Shown: piece by piece, positions 43,363 through 52,185 of the stretch
How the letters are laid out: each line of letters opens with the position of its first letter
Position numbering within the stretch: position 1 is the stretch's first letter
Assembly: GCF_002155425.1 (NCBI RefSeq)
Contig: NZ_MUYG01000008.1
Span: forward strand, 312,238-376,237
Direction of reading: 5' to 3'
Source: Erythrobacter donghaensis
GTDB lineage: Bacteria > Pseudomonadota > Alphaproteobacteria > Sphingomonadales > Sphingomonadaceae
DNA length: 64,000 bases
Notes under the pieces: generated by a model
What the model saw: the letters and a program-made list of their open reading frames with translations, nothing else
The model's database searches: none
Told to the model about the DNA's origin: nothing
Position numbers and translations under genes: made by a program

Positions 43363-44778
43363 TCAGAGCGGCGTGAAGGTCACCTTCAACCCGTCCTTGG
43401 GCTGCGGGATCGGCCAGTCCTGCCATTCGGGATTGTAACCCTCGGCAGCCTCGATGCGGTAGCGCTGGAGGAGCTGGGCGAGCAGGATCTTCACCTGCAT
43501 GTAGGCAAAGTGGAGGCCGAGGCACATGTGCGCCCCGCCGCCGAAGGGCACCCAGGCATATTTGTGCCGCGCCTTCACCTTGTCGGGCGTGAAACGCATC
43601 GGATCGAAGATCAAGGGCTTGTCCCAATACTCCTCCGAATGGTGGGTCCAGTAGATGTTGATCCCCACCATCGCGCCCGCCGGAATGCGGTAGCCGCCAT
43701 ATTCGAATTCCCTGAGCGCGCGGCGCGGCATCGAGGGCACCGGCGGCACCATCCGCAGCGATTCCTTGAAGGCCATTTCGGTCAGATCAAGCTTGCCGAG
43801 GTCATCGTAGTCGAGCGGGCGGGGATTGCCCTCCCCATCCGGCCCGCCGGTGACCGCCATGATCTCCGCGCGCAGCTTCTCCTGCCATTCGGGATTGGTC
43901 GCGAGGTGATAGATCAGCGAGGTTGCCGAGGATGTGATCGTGTCATGCGCCGCCATCATCAGGAAGTTCATGTGATCGACCACCTCGTCGACCGGCAGCA
44001 GGCTGCCGTCCTCGCGCGTCGCGGTGGCGAACTGGCTGAACATGTCCTGCCCGCCGCCCTCTTCGCGGCGGCGCAGGGTTTCCTTGGTGAAATAGTCGAC
44101 CAGAAAAGCGCGGCCATCGACGCCCTTCTTCATCTTGGTGAAGGGCAGCGGCTTCCTCACCGGCGCGACCGAGGCCTGCACCATGTCGACGAAAGCCTCG
44201 TTGATGCGGTCGGCTTCCGGCCCCCACGGCAGGCCGATGAAGCTTTCCGCCGCCAAGTCGAGCGTCAGCTTCTTGATGTCGGGATAGAACAGCCGCGGCC
44301 CGGCCCATCCCGCCACTTCGCGCGCAATCCCGCGATTGAGCGCGCCCGAATAGTGCCGCATCGGCTCGGGCTTGAAGGCGATCGAGAGCGCGCGGCGATC
44401 GATCCGGTGGTGCTCGAAATCCATCAGCATCAACCCGCGCGGGAACAGCTGGTCGAGCACCGGGCCCCAGCCCTGCTCGCTCGAGAAGATCTTGTCCTTG
44501 TTGAACAAGAGCAGCTCGTTCGCCTCCGCCCCGATCAGCGCGATCTGCCAGCCGCCGAAAGCGCGGTTCTTGTAGACCTTGCCGTGGGTGTTGATCATCC
44601 GCTCGGCAAAGGCGTGCGGATCGGCGAGCATGGTGAAGGTGTTGCCGACCAGCGGCCAGCCGCCATCGCCCGGGATATGCGCAAGGTCAGCCTCAGTCAG
44701 GCGGCCCTCGCCCCAGTGGCGGGGCGCATCCGTGGGCGCGGTGTCGCGGGGCTTGGGGGCTTCGGCAAGGGTGGCCAT
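43363..44778 (-). CDS. cytochrome P450
   Basis: 471 residues, soluble bacterial type. I-helix MMAAHDTITSSA with acid-alcohol pair Asp279-Thr280 (the preceding residue is His rather than Gly), K-helix ESLR (339-342), PERF-like DPMRFTPD and heme-binding PFGGGAHMCLG with Cys419. It hydroxylates or oxidises an organic substrate with an external ferredoxin, which is not encoded nearby. Sequence features (GDGGWPLVGNTF, LADPHAF) resemble CYP lineages acting on lipids or terpenoids, but the substrate is not readable. ATG 44778. Single gene between an uncharacterised secreted protein and phospholipase D. Confidence 0.93.
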   Translation of the reverse strand: MATLAEAPKPRDTAPTDAPRHWGEGRLTEADLAHIPGDGGWPLVGNTFTMLADPHAFAERMINTHGKVYKNRAFGGWQIALIGAEANELLLFNKDKIFSSEQGWGPVLDQLFPRGLMLMDFEHHRIDRRALSIAFKPEPMRHYSGALNRGIAREVAGWAGPRLFYPDIKKLTLDLAAESFIGLPWGPEADRINEAFVDMVQASVAPVRKPLPFTKMKKGVDGRAFLVDYFTKETLRRREEGGGQDMFSQFATATREDGSLLPVDEVVDHMNFLMMAAHDTITSSATSLIYHLATNPEWQEKLRAEIMAVTGGPDGEGNPRPLDYDDLGKLDLTEMAFKESLRMVPPVPSMPRRALREFEYGGYRIPAGAMVGINIYWTHHSEEYWDKPLIFDPMRFTPDKVKARHKYAWVPFGGGAHMCLGLHFAYMQVKILLAQLLQRYRIEAAEGYNPEWQDWPIPQPKDGLKVTFTPL

Positions 44779-44870
44779 GATGGGTCGGGGCTCCGGATGA
44801 AGGTTCGGATTCGCAACTGAGTCTGGTGTAAATGTCGCGGGCGGTCAATTCCCGTGCCGGGCGGCTGGCA

Positions 44871-45503
44871 TCATTGATACGCCGACCAGTTGCCGCGCAC
44901 CATGCCGATACCGCCGAGCCGAATCACCTCATCGACAAGTGGCATCAGCTTCTCCGGGCGCTTGCAGCCGATATTGACTGCGGAAAAGCGATAGCCCGCC
45001 GCATCGGCGCGCTCGAGCTCGAGCGTCTGGCAGTGCACGTAGAGCGTGTCAGGCGGATCGCCTGCGTGCCATGTGCCGACTTCGTAATCGAAGGTGCCCG
45101 ATTGCTCGGCCAGCGTGTTTAGCGCCGCCATCGACTTGCGCGACAGCCGCCGCCGCTTGGGCTTGAGGTCCACCCACGGCGACCGGATATCCCTCCGCAC
45201 GAAACCCCCGCCGACCACTTCGAGATACCCGCTGCCATCGGGCCGCGCGGTGATTGTGACGCTGCGCCAGAACAGATCATGGCCCGAGGTGAAGGTGAAA
45301 CGCATCACCTGCCCGGCTCCATCGGGCAGCCCTTGCCACAGCGGCTTGAGGCCCGCTTCGCACATCCGCTTTGCAGAGAACCCGGCATACACCGCCCTCT
45401 CGCGGACCTGCGGCGGGAGGATTTCGCAGTCATCCGCGGCAGCGGCAGGGGCGGCCCAGCAGGCCGCCGCCAGCGCCAGCGCCGCAGCGCGCCTCAGATC
45501 CAT
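44871..45503 (-). CDS. secreted protein of unknown function
   Basis: 210 residues with a signal peptide (ALALAAACWAAPAAA). I do not recognise a family. The mature chain has cysteines at CEILPP, MCEAG, CQTLE and CKRPEK, suggesting two disulfides, and alternating hydrophobic strands (VMRFTFTSGHDLFW, SVTITARPDGSGY), so a beta-rich fold is likely. The start ATG 45503 overlaps the 3' end of hemH by ten bases, so it is probably co-transcribed with hemH. Confidence 0.65.
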   Translation of the reverse strand: MDLRRAAALALAAACWAAPAAAADDCEILPPQVRERAVYAGFSAKRMCEAGLKPLWQGLPDGAGQVMRFTFTSGHDLFWRSVTITARPDGSGYLEVVGGGFVRRDIRSPWVDLKPKRRRLSRKSMAALNTLAEQSGTFDYEVGTWHAGDPPDTLYVHCQTLELERADAAGYRFSAVNIGCKRPEKLMPLVDEVIRLGGIGMVRGNWSAYQ

Positions 45504-46528
45504 CCACCCAACTCGCGGCGCAGCATCGCCTCGATCATCGCAAGGCCGTGGTCCGAGGTGTTGAGGCAATCGAGCACGGCGTAATCCTCGCCGCCCGCTT
45601 CGCAGAATTCCTCGCGGCCTTCGATCGCCAGTTCTTCCAGCGTCTCGACGCAATCGGCGGCGAAGCCGGGGGCGGCGACCACCAGCCGCTTGGTGCCCTT
45701 TTCGCCTTCCGCGATCAGCGTCGTGTCGGTCGAAGGCTCGAGCCACGCCGCCGGGCCGAAGCGCGACTGGAAGGTGGTCTCGAACCGCACGCCTGCGAAT
45801 TCCGGCCGCGTGGCCAGTTCCTCGCGCAGCAGGCGGGCGGTCTTCATGCAGTGGCAGTAATAGGGATCGCCCTTTTCCAGCGTCTGCTGCGGCATCCCGT
45901 GGAAGCTCAGCAGCATCACCTCGGGCTTGAACGTCAGGGCCTGCACCTGCCGGGTCAGGTCGTCGGCCAGCGCGGTGAGGTAATTGGGATCATCGTGATA
46001 GGGCGGCACGAAGCGCAGCGCGGGCTGCCAGCGGAGCTTGCCGAGCACGCGGGCGATCTCGTCGAACACCGTCGCGGTGGTGGCGGCGCAATATTGCGGA
46101 TACATCGGCGAAATCAGGATGCGATCGCAGCCGTCGGCCATCAGCGCCTTCAGCCGGCTTTCGATCGAGGGGTTGCCGTAACGCATCGCCCAATCGACCT
46201 GCACCTTCTCTCCGAAACGCCCGATCATCGCCTCGGCCTGCCGCGCGGTGATGTCGGCCAGCGGCGAGCCGCGTTCGGTCCAGATCTTCTGATAGGCCTT
46301 GGCGCTTTTCTGCGGGCGCGTGTTGAGGATGATGCCGCGCAGGATCAGCTGCCAGGCGATCGGCGGGATCTCGACCACGCGCGTGTCCGACAGGAACTGC
46401 TTGAGGTAGCGCTTGACCGAATCCGGATCGGGCCCGTCGGGCGTGCCGAGGTTGATCAGCAGCACGCCGATCTTGCCGCTCTTCACAGGAGGATGGTCGC
46501 CCGGAAGGCGCTGGGTCTGCCAGGTCAT
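45494..46528 (-). CDS. hemH: ferrochelatase
   Basis: 344 residues. Inserts ferrous iron into protoporphyrin IX, the last step of heme synthesis, at the cytoplasmic side of the inner membrane. Marks: VLLINLGTPDGP, YLKQFLSDTRVVEIP, MRYGNPSIES, the catalytic His210 in LLSFHGMP, and PGFAADCVETLEEL with Glu295 and an Fe-S-like ADC. ATG 46528. Downstream the secreted protein of unknown function overlaps it; a 79-bp gap separates it from the molybdopterin oxidoreductase gene upstream. Confidence 0.95.
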   Translation of the reverse strand: MTWQTQRLPGDHPPVKSGKIGVLLINLGTPDGPDPDSVKRYLKQFLSDTRVVEIPPIAWQLILRGIILNTRPQKSAKAYQKIWTERGSPLADITARQAEAMIGRFGEKVQVDWAMRYGNPSIESRLKALMADGCDRILISPMYPQYCAATTATVFDEIARVLGKLRWQPALRFVPPYHDDPNYLTALADDLTRQVQALTFKPEVMLLSFHGMPQQTLEKGDPYYCHCMKTARLLREELATRPEFAGVRFETTFQSRFGPAAWLEPSTDTTLIAEGEKGTKRLVVAAPGFAADCVETLEELAIEGREEFCEAGGEDYAVLDCLNTSDHGLAMIEAMLRRELGGWI

Positions 46529-46607
46529 AGACCGCCTAACGGTTGGCAGGCGTTTGGTTTCCGGGCGCAGCCGCGGCCCGATGCCCTGTGTTGCAAAATT
46601 GTCGGGA

Positions 46608-48893
46608 TCATATGCCGTCCGAAAGTAAAGGCAGGCGTCTCAACCGCAACCCCGTAGCCGAAAACAGCGCATTGGCAATCGCGGGCGGTGCGACCACGGT
46701 GCCAAGCTCGCCCGGATCGGCGGGCGGGGCTTCGCTGGCGATGAATTCGATCCGCATCTCGGGGCAATCGGTGAGGGTCGGCAGGCCCATCGCGCCGTCA
46801 TCCGTCGCCTCGGGCAGGCCGCCGCGCAGCCGCACGGGGTTGCCCAGCGCGATGCCCATGCCAAACACCAGCCCGCCTTCGATCTGCTGCTTGGCGATAT
46901 CGTGATTGACGATCCGGCCGATGTCGGCGGCGACCGAGAGGCGGATCACCCGCACCCCACCTTCGCCCTGCCGCGCGGTGGCGACGCAGGCGATGCGCGC
47001 GGCCTCCGGCCCCTCGCCGATCCGCGCGCAGGCGAGGCCCTGCCCGCTCTGATCCGTGCCGCCATCCCACCCCGCCAGCTGCGCCGCGCGTTGCAGACAC
47101 GCCGCCAGCCGCACGTCGCTCCCCAGCATCGCCATGCGGAACGAGAAGGGATCGCGCTTCGCCTTGGCGGCGATTTCGTCGATGAAGCTTTCGATCGCGA
47201 AAATCGTCGGCCCGTGGGCATTGCCGCGCACCCGGCCGACCGGCAGGCCGATCTCCGCCGGGATGTGCTCCACCAGCAGCGCAGGGATCTGGTAGGGCGG
47301 CACCGCCCCCTCGCAGGCCATGGGATCGGGCTCGCCAGAGGTCTCGCGGATCGCGGCCATGCTGGTGAGATTGCCGAACAACCGCTTGCCGAATTCCAGC
47401 GCGGCGGGCGGCGTGGCGATGCGGATGCGCATCGCGTCGATCGCGCCGCCCGTGCCGTCCGGCCCGACCTTGGCGATCTGCGCGCCGAGCAGCAGCCACG
47501 CCGGAGCGCGGGGCTTGGCGCGGATCAGCTCGTCGCGGCGCGGCCAGGTCAGCTGCACCGGGCGGCCCAGCGCGCGGGCGATCAGCGCGATCTCGATCGC
47601 ATGGTCGTGCTCCAGCCGCGCATCGAAGCTGCCGCCGGCGGGCATGGGGTAGAGCGCCACATCCTCGGTGGAGATGCCGATCGCGCGGGCGGCGGCGATG
47701 CGCGCCTGCTCGGGCGCCTGCGAGGCGATCCACAGATCGAGCCGCCCGTCGGCAAACCGGGCTGCCGCGGTCGCGCTTTCGACCGGGGCGGCATAGGCAG
47801 GTTCGACCTCGTAGCGGCGGCCGATATCGACCCGTTTCAGCGCCTCGCCGCCATAGCCCGTCTCGGCGATGACATGGGCCTCGCCCGCGGTCAGCAGGGT
47901 GTCGAGCCGGGCGGCGATATCGGCGCTGCCCACCGGCGTCGGCGCGGCGAATTTGGGCTTCATCGCGGCGAGCGCCGCCTCAGCGCCCCACCAAGTGTCG
48001 GCGGCGACCGCGAGCCAGCGCTTGCTTTCGACGATCCCCGCAAGCCCCCTCACGCCGCCGGCCGCCTTGCGGTCGAACCCGGTCAACTCCGATCCATCGA
48101 CGGGGCCATGCCGGATCGAGGCGAACACCATCCCCGGCAGGCGCACGTCGCCGGCAAAGCGGTAGGTGCCATCGACCTTCGAGGGCAGGTCGATCCGGGG
48201 GTAGGCCGGCGCGGCATCGACATCGGCGGGCAGCGGCTGTTCGCGCGGGGGCTCTGGCCGCAGCGGCGGCGGATCGGGCGGGGTATAGCCTGCCGCCGCC
48301 TCGGCCAGCTCGCCGAAGCCCAAGCGCCGGTCGCCCAGCTTCACGAACCCGCCCTCAACCTCGCATTCCTCCCACGACGCGCCCCAGCGCGAGGCGGCTT
48401 CCTGCGCCAGCATCGCCCGCGCTGCCGCCGCAGCCTCACGGCAGGGCAGCTCATAGGCCGCGAGCGAGGTGCCTGCCGCCGTCGCGTTGAAGCGCTGACC
48501 TTGCGCGAAGCGCAGCGCGAGCAGATCGTCGCCGGCATCCGACAGCCCGGCGAAAGCCGGGTCCCACAGCGCCATCCACTTCTTCGCCAGCGGGACATTG
48601 GCATAGGCGCCCGAGACCGGCGCGGGTTCGATCGCGATCTGCCGCCAGTCCGCGCCCAGCTCGTAGGCGACGATCTGCGGGAGCAGCGTGGTGATCCCCT
48701 GCCCCATTTCCAGCTGCGGCACGGCCACCGTGACCACGCCGTCGGTGGCGATCTTCAGCCACGCGCCGAACACGTGCTCTCCGCTCGCCGCGACCAGCGG
48801 GGTGGCATAGCTGCGCGGCATCAGCCACCAGGCGACGATCAGGCCTCCGCCCGCCGCCGCCCCTGCCAGAAGTCCGCGCCGCGAAACCTGCAT
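46608..48893 (-). CDS. molybdopterin-binding oxidoreductase large subunit (IorB-like)
   Basis: 761 residues. Tat signal: SRRGLLAGAAAGGGLIVAWW, so it is exported folded. The duplicated N-terminal half and ALD-type core with FGAWLKIATDGVVTVAVPQLEMGQGITT, RFAGDVRLPGMVFASI, and YPMPAGGSFDARLEHDHAIEIAL fit the isoquinoline 1-oxidoreductase/aldehyde dehydrogenase beta-subunit group. Such enzymes need a small [2Fe-2S] subunit, which is not adjacent. Substrate unknown: N-heterocycles or aldehydes are usual. Start ATG 48893 begins the Tat signal; it is four bases after the mrp stop, so mrp is co-transcribed. Confidence 0.82.
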   Translation of the reverse strand: MQVSRRGLLAGAAAGGGLIVAWWLMPRSYATPLVAASGEHVFGAWLKIATDGVVTVAVPQLEMGQGITTLLPQIVAYELGADWRQIAIEPAPVSGAYANVPLAKKWMALWDPAFAGLSDAGDDLLALRFAQGQRFNATAAGTSLAAYELPCREAAAAARAMLAQEAASRWGASWEECEVEGGFVKLGDRRLGFGELAEAAAGYTPPDPPPLRPEPPREQPLPADVDAAPAYPRIDLPSKVDGTYRFAGDVRLPGMVFASIRHGPVDGSELTGFDRKAAGGVRGLAGIVESKRWLAVAADTWWGAEAALAAMKPKFAAPTPVGSADIAARLDTLLTAGEAHVIAETGYGGEALKRVDIGRRYEVEPAYAAPVESATAAARFADGRLDLWIASQAPEQARIAAARAIGISTEDVALYPMPAGGSFDARLEHDHAIEIALIARALGRPVQLTWPRRDELIRAKPRAPAWLLLGAQIAKVGPDGTGGAIDAMRIRIATPPAALEFGKRLFGNLTSMAAIRETSGEPDPMACEGAVPPYQIPALLVEHIPAEIGLPVGRVRGNAHGPTIFAIESFIDEIAAKAKRDPFSFRMAMLGSDVRLAACLQRAAQLAGWDGGTDQSGQGLACARIGEGPEAARIACVATARQGEGGVRVIRLSVAADIGRIVNHDIAKQQIEGGLVFGMGIALGNPVRLRGGLPEATDDGAMGLPTLTDCPEMRIEFIASEAPPADPGELGTVVAPPAIANALFSATGLRLRRLPLLSDGI

Positions 48894-48897
48894 CGGC

Positions 48898-49905
48898 CTA
48901 GATCTTCCCCGTATCGAGCCAGCGGCCAAGCTTTTCGGCGATGGCGCGGAACGGTTCTGCCGTCTCGTCATCGCCCGCCGCCGGAGGCTCGCCCCGGTCG
49001 CCCGCGATCCGGGTGGCGAGCGTCAGCGGCACTCGGCCCAGGAAGGGGATTTCCAGCGCTGTAGCGAACCGCTCGACACCGCCCTGGCCGAAGGGATCGC
49101 TAACCTCGCCGCAATGCGGGCAGGCATAGCCCGCCATGTTCTCGACCAGCCCGATGATCGGCACCTCGCCCTGTTCGAACAATTGCCCGGCCCGCGCGGC
49201 ATCGATCAGCGCGAGATCCTGCGGCGTGGAGACCAGCACCGCGCCATCGGGCTTGTGCGCCGAGAGCATCGAGAGTTGCACATCGCCCGTCCCCGGCGGC
49301 AGGTCGACCAGCAGCAGATCGGTGTCGCCCCAGTCGGCATCGACCAGCTGCGACAGGGCCTTGCCCGTCATCGGCCCGCGCCACGCCAGCGCCTTTCCCG
49401 GCGCAACGATGTGCCCCATCGAGAGCACCTTGACGCCATAGGGGCTGTCGATCGCCACCAACTGCGTGCCATCGGCGGTGGCGGCGGGCTTGATGCCTTC
49501 GGTCTTCAAAAGCTTGGGCTGCGAGGGGCCGTAGATGTCGCCATCGATCACCCCGACGCGGCGGCCCATCCGGGCAAGCGCGACCGCGAGATTGGTGGTC
49601 AGCGTCGACTTGCCGACCCCGCCCTTGCCGCTGCCCACCGCGATCAACCGGCGGCGGCGGCGTTCTCCGGTCAGCGCGATGCGCACTTCGTCCACATCAT
49701 CGAGCGGCAGTAGTGCGGCAGTGATCGCGGCTTCGAGTTCGGCGCGGCCCGCATCGGACAGATCGCCCGCCTCGGCAACGATCACCGCGCGCCCCGAAAC
49801 GATCCGGGCCGAGCGCAGACGATGGTTCATTTCGGGGCTGAGCGCAGCGCGGATCAGCGCCTCTTCGGCTTCGGGATTGCGGGGCGTGTCGGACGTGTTG
49901 TTCAT
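48898..49905 (-). CDS. mrp: Mrp/NBP35-type iron-sulfur carrier ATPase
   Basis: 335 residues. N-terminal MIP18-like part (about 10-80) then a P-loop with the deviant Walker A GSGKGGVGKSTLT (91-103), GDIYGPSQPKLL, GPMTGKALSQL and LLVDLPPGTGD, plus the CxxC YACPHCGE that bridges a 4Fe-4S cluster in the dimer. It delivers Fe-S clusters to apo-proteins. ATG 49905. It reads into the molybdopterin oxidoreductase, which needs Fe-S clusters only if an accompanying small subunit exists, so the link is loose. Confidence 0.92.
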   Translation of the reverse strand: MNNTSDTPRNPEAEEALIRAALSPEMNHRLRSARIVSGRAVIVAEAGDLSDAGRAELEAAITAALLPLDDVDEVRIALTGERRRRRLIAVGSGKGGVGKSTLTTNLAVALARMGRRVGVIDGDIYGPSQPKLLKTEGIKPAATADGTQLVAIDSPYGVKVLSMGHIVAPGKALAWRGPMTGKALSQLVDADWGDTDLLLVDLPPGTGDVQLSMLSAHKPDGAVLVSTPQDLALIDAARAGQLFEQGEVPIIGLVENMAGYACPHCGEVSDPFGQGGVERFATALEIPFLGRVPLTLATRIAGDRGEPPAAGDDETAEPFRAIAEKLGRWLDTGKI

Positions 49906-50037
49906 CGCGCCACGCCTCTAACACCAAATTCACGCAGCGAACCCCTGTTTTTCGCCGATTGGCGTGCCTATAAACAGTCCATGCAAAGAACGGACGGTTG
50001 GAAAGAGCGTCTTGGCGCCGGTCTCAAGGGCCTGGCC

Positions 50038-51159
50038 ATGGCTGGTAAAAAGAACCCCTGGGGCGGCTCGGGCGGAGGCGATGGTTCCGGCGAGGACGGG
50101 GCATCGGGCGATAGCAATGGGGGCGATGGGGGCAGCGAACGCGGCCCGCGCAACCCGTGGCTGCCCGGCGGGGGCGAGCCCGGCAAGCGCCGCTCGGCCA
50201 GTATCGAGGACATTTTCAGGAACCGCGGCCCCGAAGGCCCGCGCCGCGCTGGCGGCGGCGGTACCGGCGGCGGGCCGGGCTTCCGCCTGCCCGAACGCCC
50301 CGGCGGCAAGAGCTGGGTGCCGGTGATCCTCGGCGGCGTCGCGCTGATCTGGGTCGGGGTGACCAGCTTCCACGTGATCCAGCCCGGCGAGCAGGCGGTG
50401 GTGAACTGGCTCGGCGGCAAGTATTACGGCACGCTCGATTCCGGCATTCAGATGACCGCGCCCTGGCCGATCCACATGGTCGAAAAGGAAAACGTGACGC
50501 AGGTCCGGCTTGAGGAAATTCCCGGCACCAATACCGAGAAGCTGATCCTCACCGGCGACCAGAACCTCGTCGACCTCAGCTACCTGATCCGCTGGAACAT
50601 CTCGGACCTCACGCTTTACAAGTATCAGCTCAATGACCCGCGCAACGCCCTGCTGGAAATCGGCGAGGCGGCGATGCGCGCCGCGGTCGCGCGGCAAAAG
50701 CTCGACACTGTGCTGACCGGCGCAGGCCGCGCCGAGATCGAGCAGGAAGTGCGTGAGCGGATGCAGGCGCGGCTTGATGCCTATCGTTCGGGTATCAGCG
50801 TGCAGGGGATCGAAATCAACAAGGTCGATCCGCCGGGCCGCGTGGAGGAAGCCTTCAAGGACGTCTCCAGCGCCCAGCAGGATGCCGACGCTGCGATCAA
50901 CCGCGCCCGCGCGGTCGCGCAGCAGCTGCTCGCCCGCGCGCAGGGCGACGCGTCCGAGTTCAACGACATCTACGAGGAATACCGGCTCGCGCCCGAAGTG
51001 ACGCGCCGCCGCCTCTATTATGAAACCATGGAGCAGATTCTGTCGAAGACCGACAAGACCATCGTCGAAGGGGGCAATGTTACCCCCTACCTGCCGCTGC
51101 CCGAGCTGAAGCGCCGCGCGCAGGCCGCGCCCGCCGCCGCACCACAGCAGGGGGAGTAA
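50038..51159 (+). CDS. hflK: FtsH modulator HflK
   Basis: 373 residues. Gly-rich N-terminus, one membrane helix (about 91-110, VPVILGGVALIWVGVTSF), then the SPFH/band-7 domain (QPGEQAVVNWLGGKYYG ... LTGDQNLVDLSYLIRWNI) and a helical tail with SAQQDADAAINRARAVAQQLLARAQGD (in part). HflK and HflC form a cage round the FtsH protease at the inner membrane. Start ATG 50038 follows AAGGGCCTGGCC; ATG 49981 is in frame and possible but has no ribosome site. hflC starts four bases after the stop. Confidence 0.93.
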   Translation: MAGKKNPWGGSGGGDGSGEDGASGDSNGGDGGSERGPRNPWLPGGGEPGKRRSASIEDIFRNRGPEGPRRAGGGGTGGGPGFRLPERPGGKSWVPVILGGVALIWVGVTSFHVIQPGEQAVVNWLGGKYYGTLDSGIQMTAPWPIHMVEKENVTQVRLEEIPGTNTEKLILTGDQNLVDLSYLIRWNISDLTLYKYQLNDPRNALLEIGEAAMRAAVARQKLDTVLTGAGRAEIEQEVRERMQARLDAYRSGISVQGIEINKVDPPGRVEEAFKDVSSAQQDADAAINRARAVAQQLLARAQGDASEFNDIYEEYRLAPEVTRRRLYYETMEQILSKTDKTIVEGGNVTPYLPLPELKRRAQAAPAAAPQQGE

Positions 51160-51163
51160 GGTG

Positions 51164-52009
51164 ATGAAAGAGCTTCTTCAGAACACCAAGGCGTTGATCA
51201 TAGGCGCTGTGGTCGTGGTGATCGCGCTGCTGTCGAGCGTCGTGATCGTGCCCGAAACGCATCAGGCGGTGGTGATCGCCGCCGGTAAGCCGGTGCGCAC
51301 CTTCAACCAGTTCCGGCCCGATGTGCCCTATGGGCAGACCGGGGCGGGGATCAATTTCCGCGTTCCGTTCTACGAACAGGTGCGGATGATTGATCGCCGC
51401 GTGCTCGATGTCGACATGCAGCGCACGCAGGTGCTCTCGCGCGACCAGCAGCGGCTGCAGGTCGATGCCTATGCCCGCTACCGGATCATCGACCCGGTCA
51501 AGCTGGTCGAGCGTGCCGGGACCGAAGCCCAGTTCGAAATGCAGCTGCTGCCGATCCTCACCTCGGTGCTGCGGCAGGAGCTGGGGCGCGTGCCCTTCTC
51601 GTCGCTGATCAATGCCGAGCGCGGGACCTCGATGTCCAACATCACCGCCACGCTCGACACGCAGGCGCGCAATTACGGCGCGCAGGTGCTCGACGTGCGG
51701 ATCAAGGCGGCGGACCTTCCCGAAGGCCGCCCGCTGGATGCAGCCTTCACCCGGATGGAAACCGACCGGCAGGAAGAAGCGACCACGATCCGCGCCGCCG
51801 GTCAGCGCGATGCGCAGATCATCCAGGCCGAAGCCGGCGCCGAAGCCGCGCGCATCTATGCCGACGCCTATGGCAAGGACCCGCAGTTCTACGATTTCTA
51901 CCGGGCCATGCAGAGCTACCGCAAAACCTTCCTGCAGGGCGAGGGCCAGAGCACCATGGTCTTGTCGGAAGACAGCGAGTACTTCCGCCAGTTCAAGGGG
52001 CAAAGGTAG
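51164..52009 (+). CDS. hflC: FtsH modulator HflC
   Basis: 281 residues, band-7 family partner of HflK. N-terminal helix (about 8-28, ALIIGAVVVVIALLSSVVIV), then VPETHQAVVIAAGKPVRTF, INFRVPFYEQVRMIDRRVLDVDM, RNYGAQVLDVRIKAADLPEG and a coiled-coil tail with AGQRDAQIIQAEAGAEAARIYADAYG (shown in part). GGGGGAG lies eight bases before ATG 51164; GTG 51161 is an alternative. Downstream, after 176 bp, degP continues the envelope protein quality-control theme. Confidence 0.94.
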   Translation: MKELLQNTKALIIGAVVVVIALLSSVVIVPETHQAVVIAAGKPVRTFNQFRPDVPYGQTGAGINFRVPFYEQVRMIDRRVLDVDMQRTQVLSRDQQRLQVDAYARYRIIDPVKLVERAGTEAQFEMQLLPILTSVLRQELGRVPFSSLINAERGTSMSNITATLDTQARNYGAQVLDVRIKAADLPEGRPLDAAFTRMETDRQEEATTIRAAGQRDAQIIQAEAGAEAARIYADAYGKDPQFYDFYRAMQSYRKTFLQGEGQSTMVLSEDSEYFRQFKGQR

Positions 52010-52185
52010 GCAATCGACCAAGCGCTGACCTGCGGCGATGGGCGCGGGGGGCGTTCAATCGGGGTTAAGCCGCGCGAAGGGCATTTTGGGGAGCACACCA
52101 GCCACCCGGCTGGCCCCGCGAAAAAGGTTTGCGGAACGCGCCGACACCGTCGCGCATTCTGCCAAAGGACAAGGACCAAGAGGAC

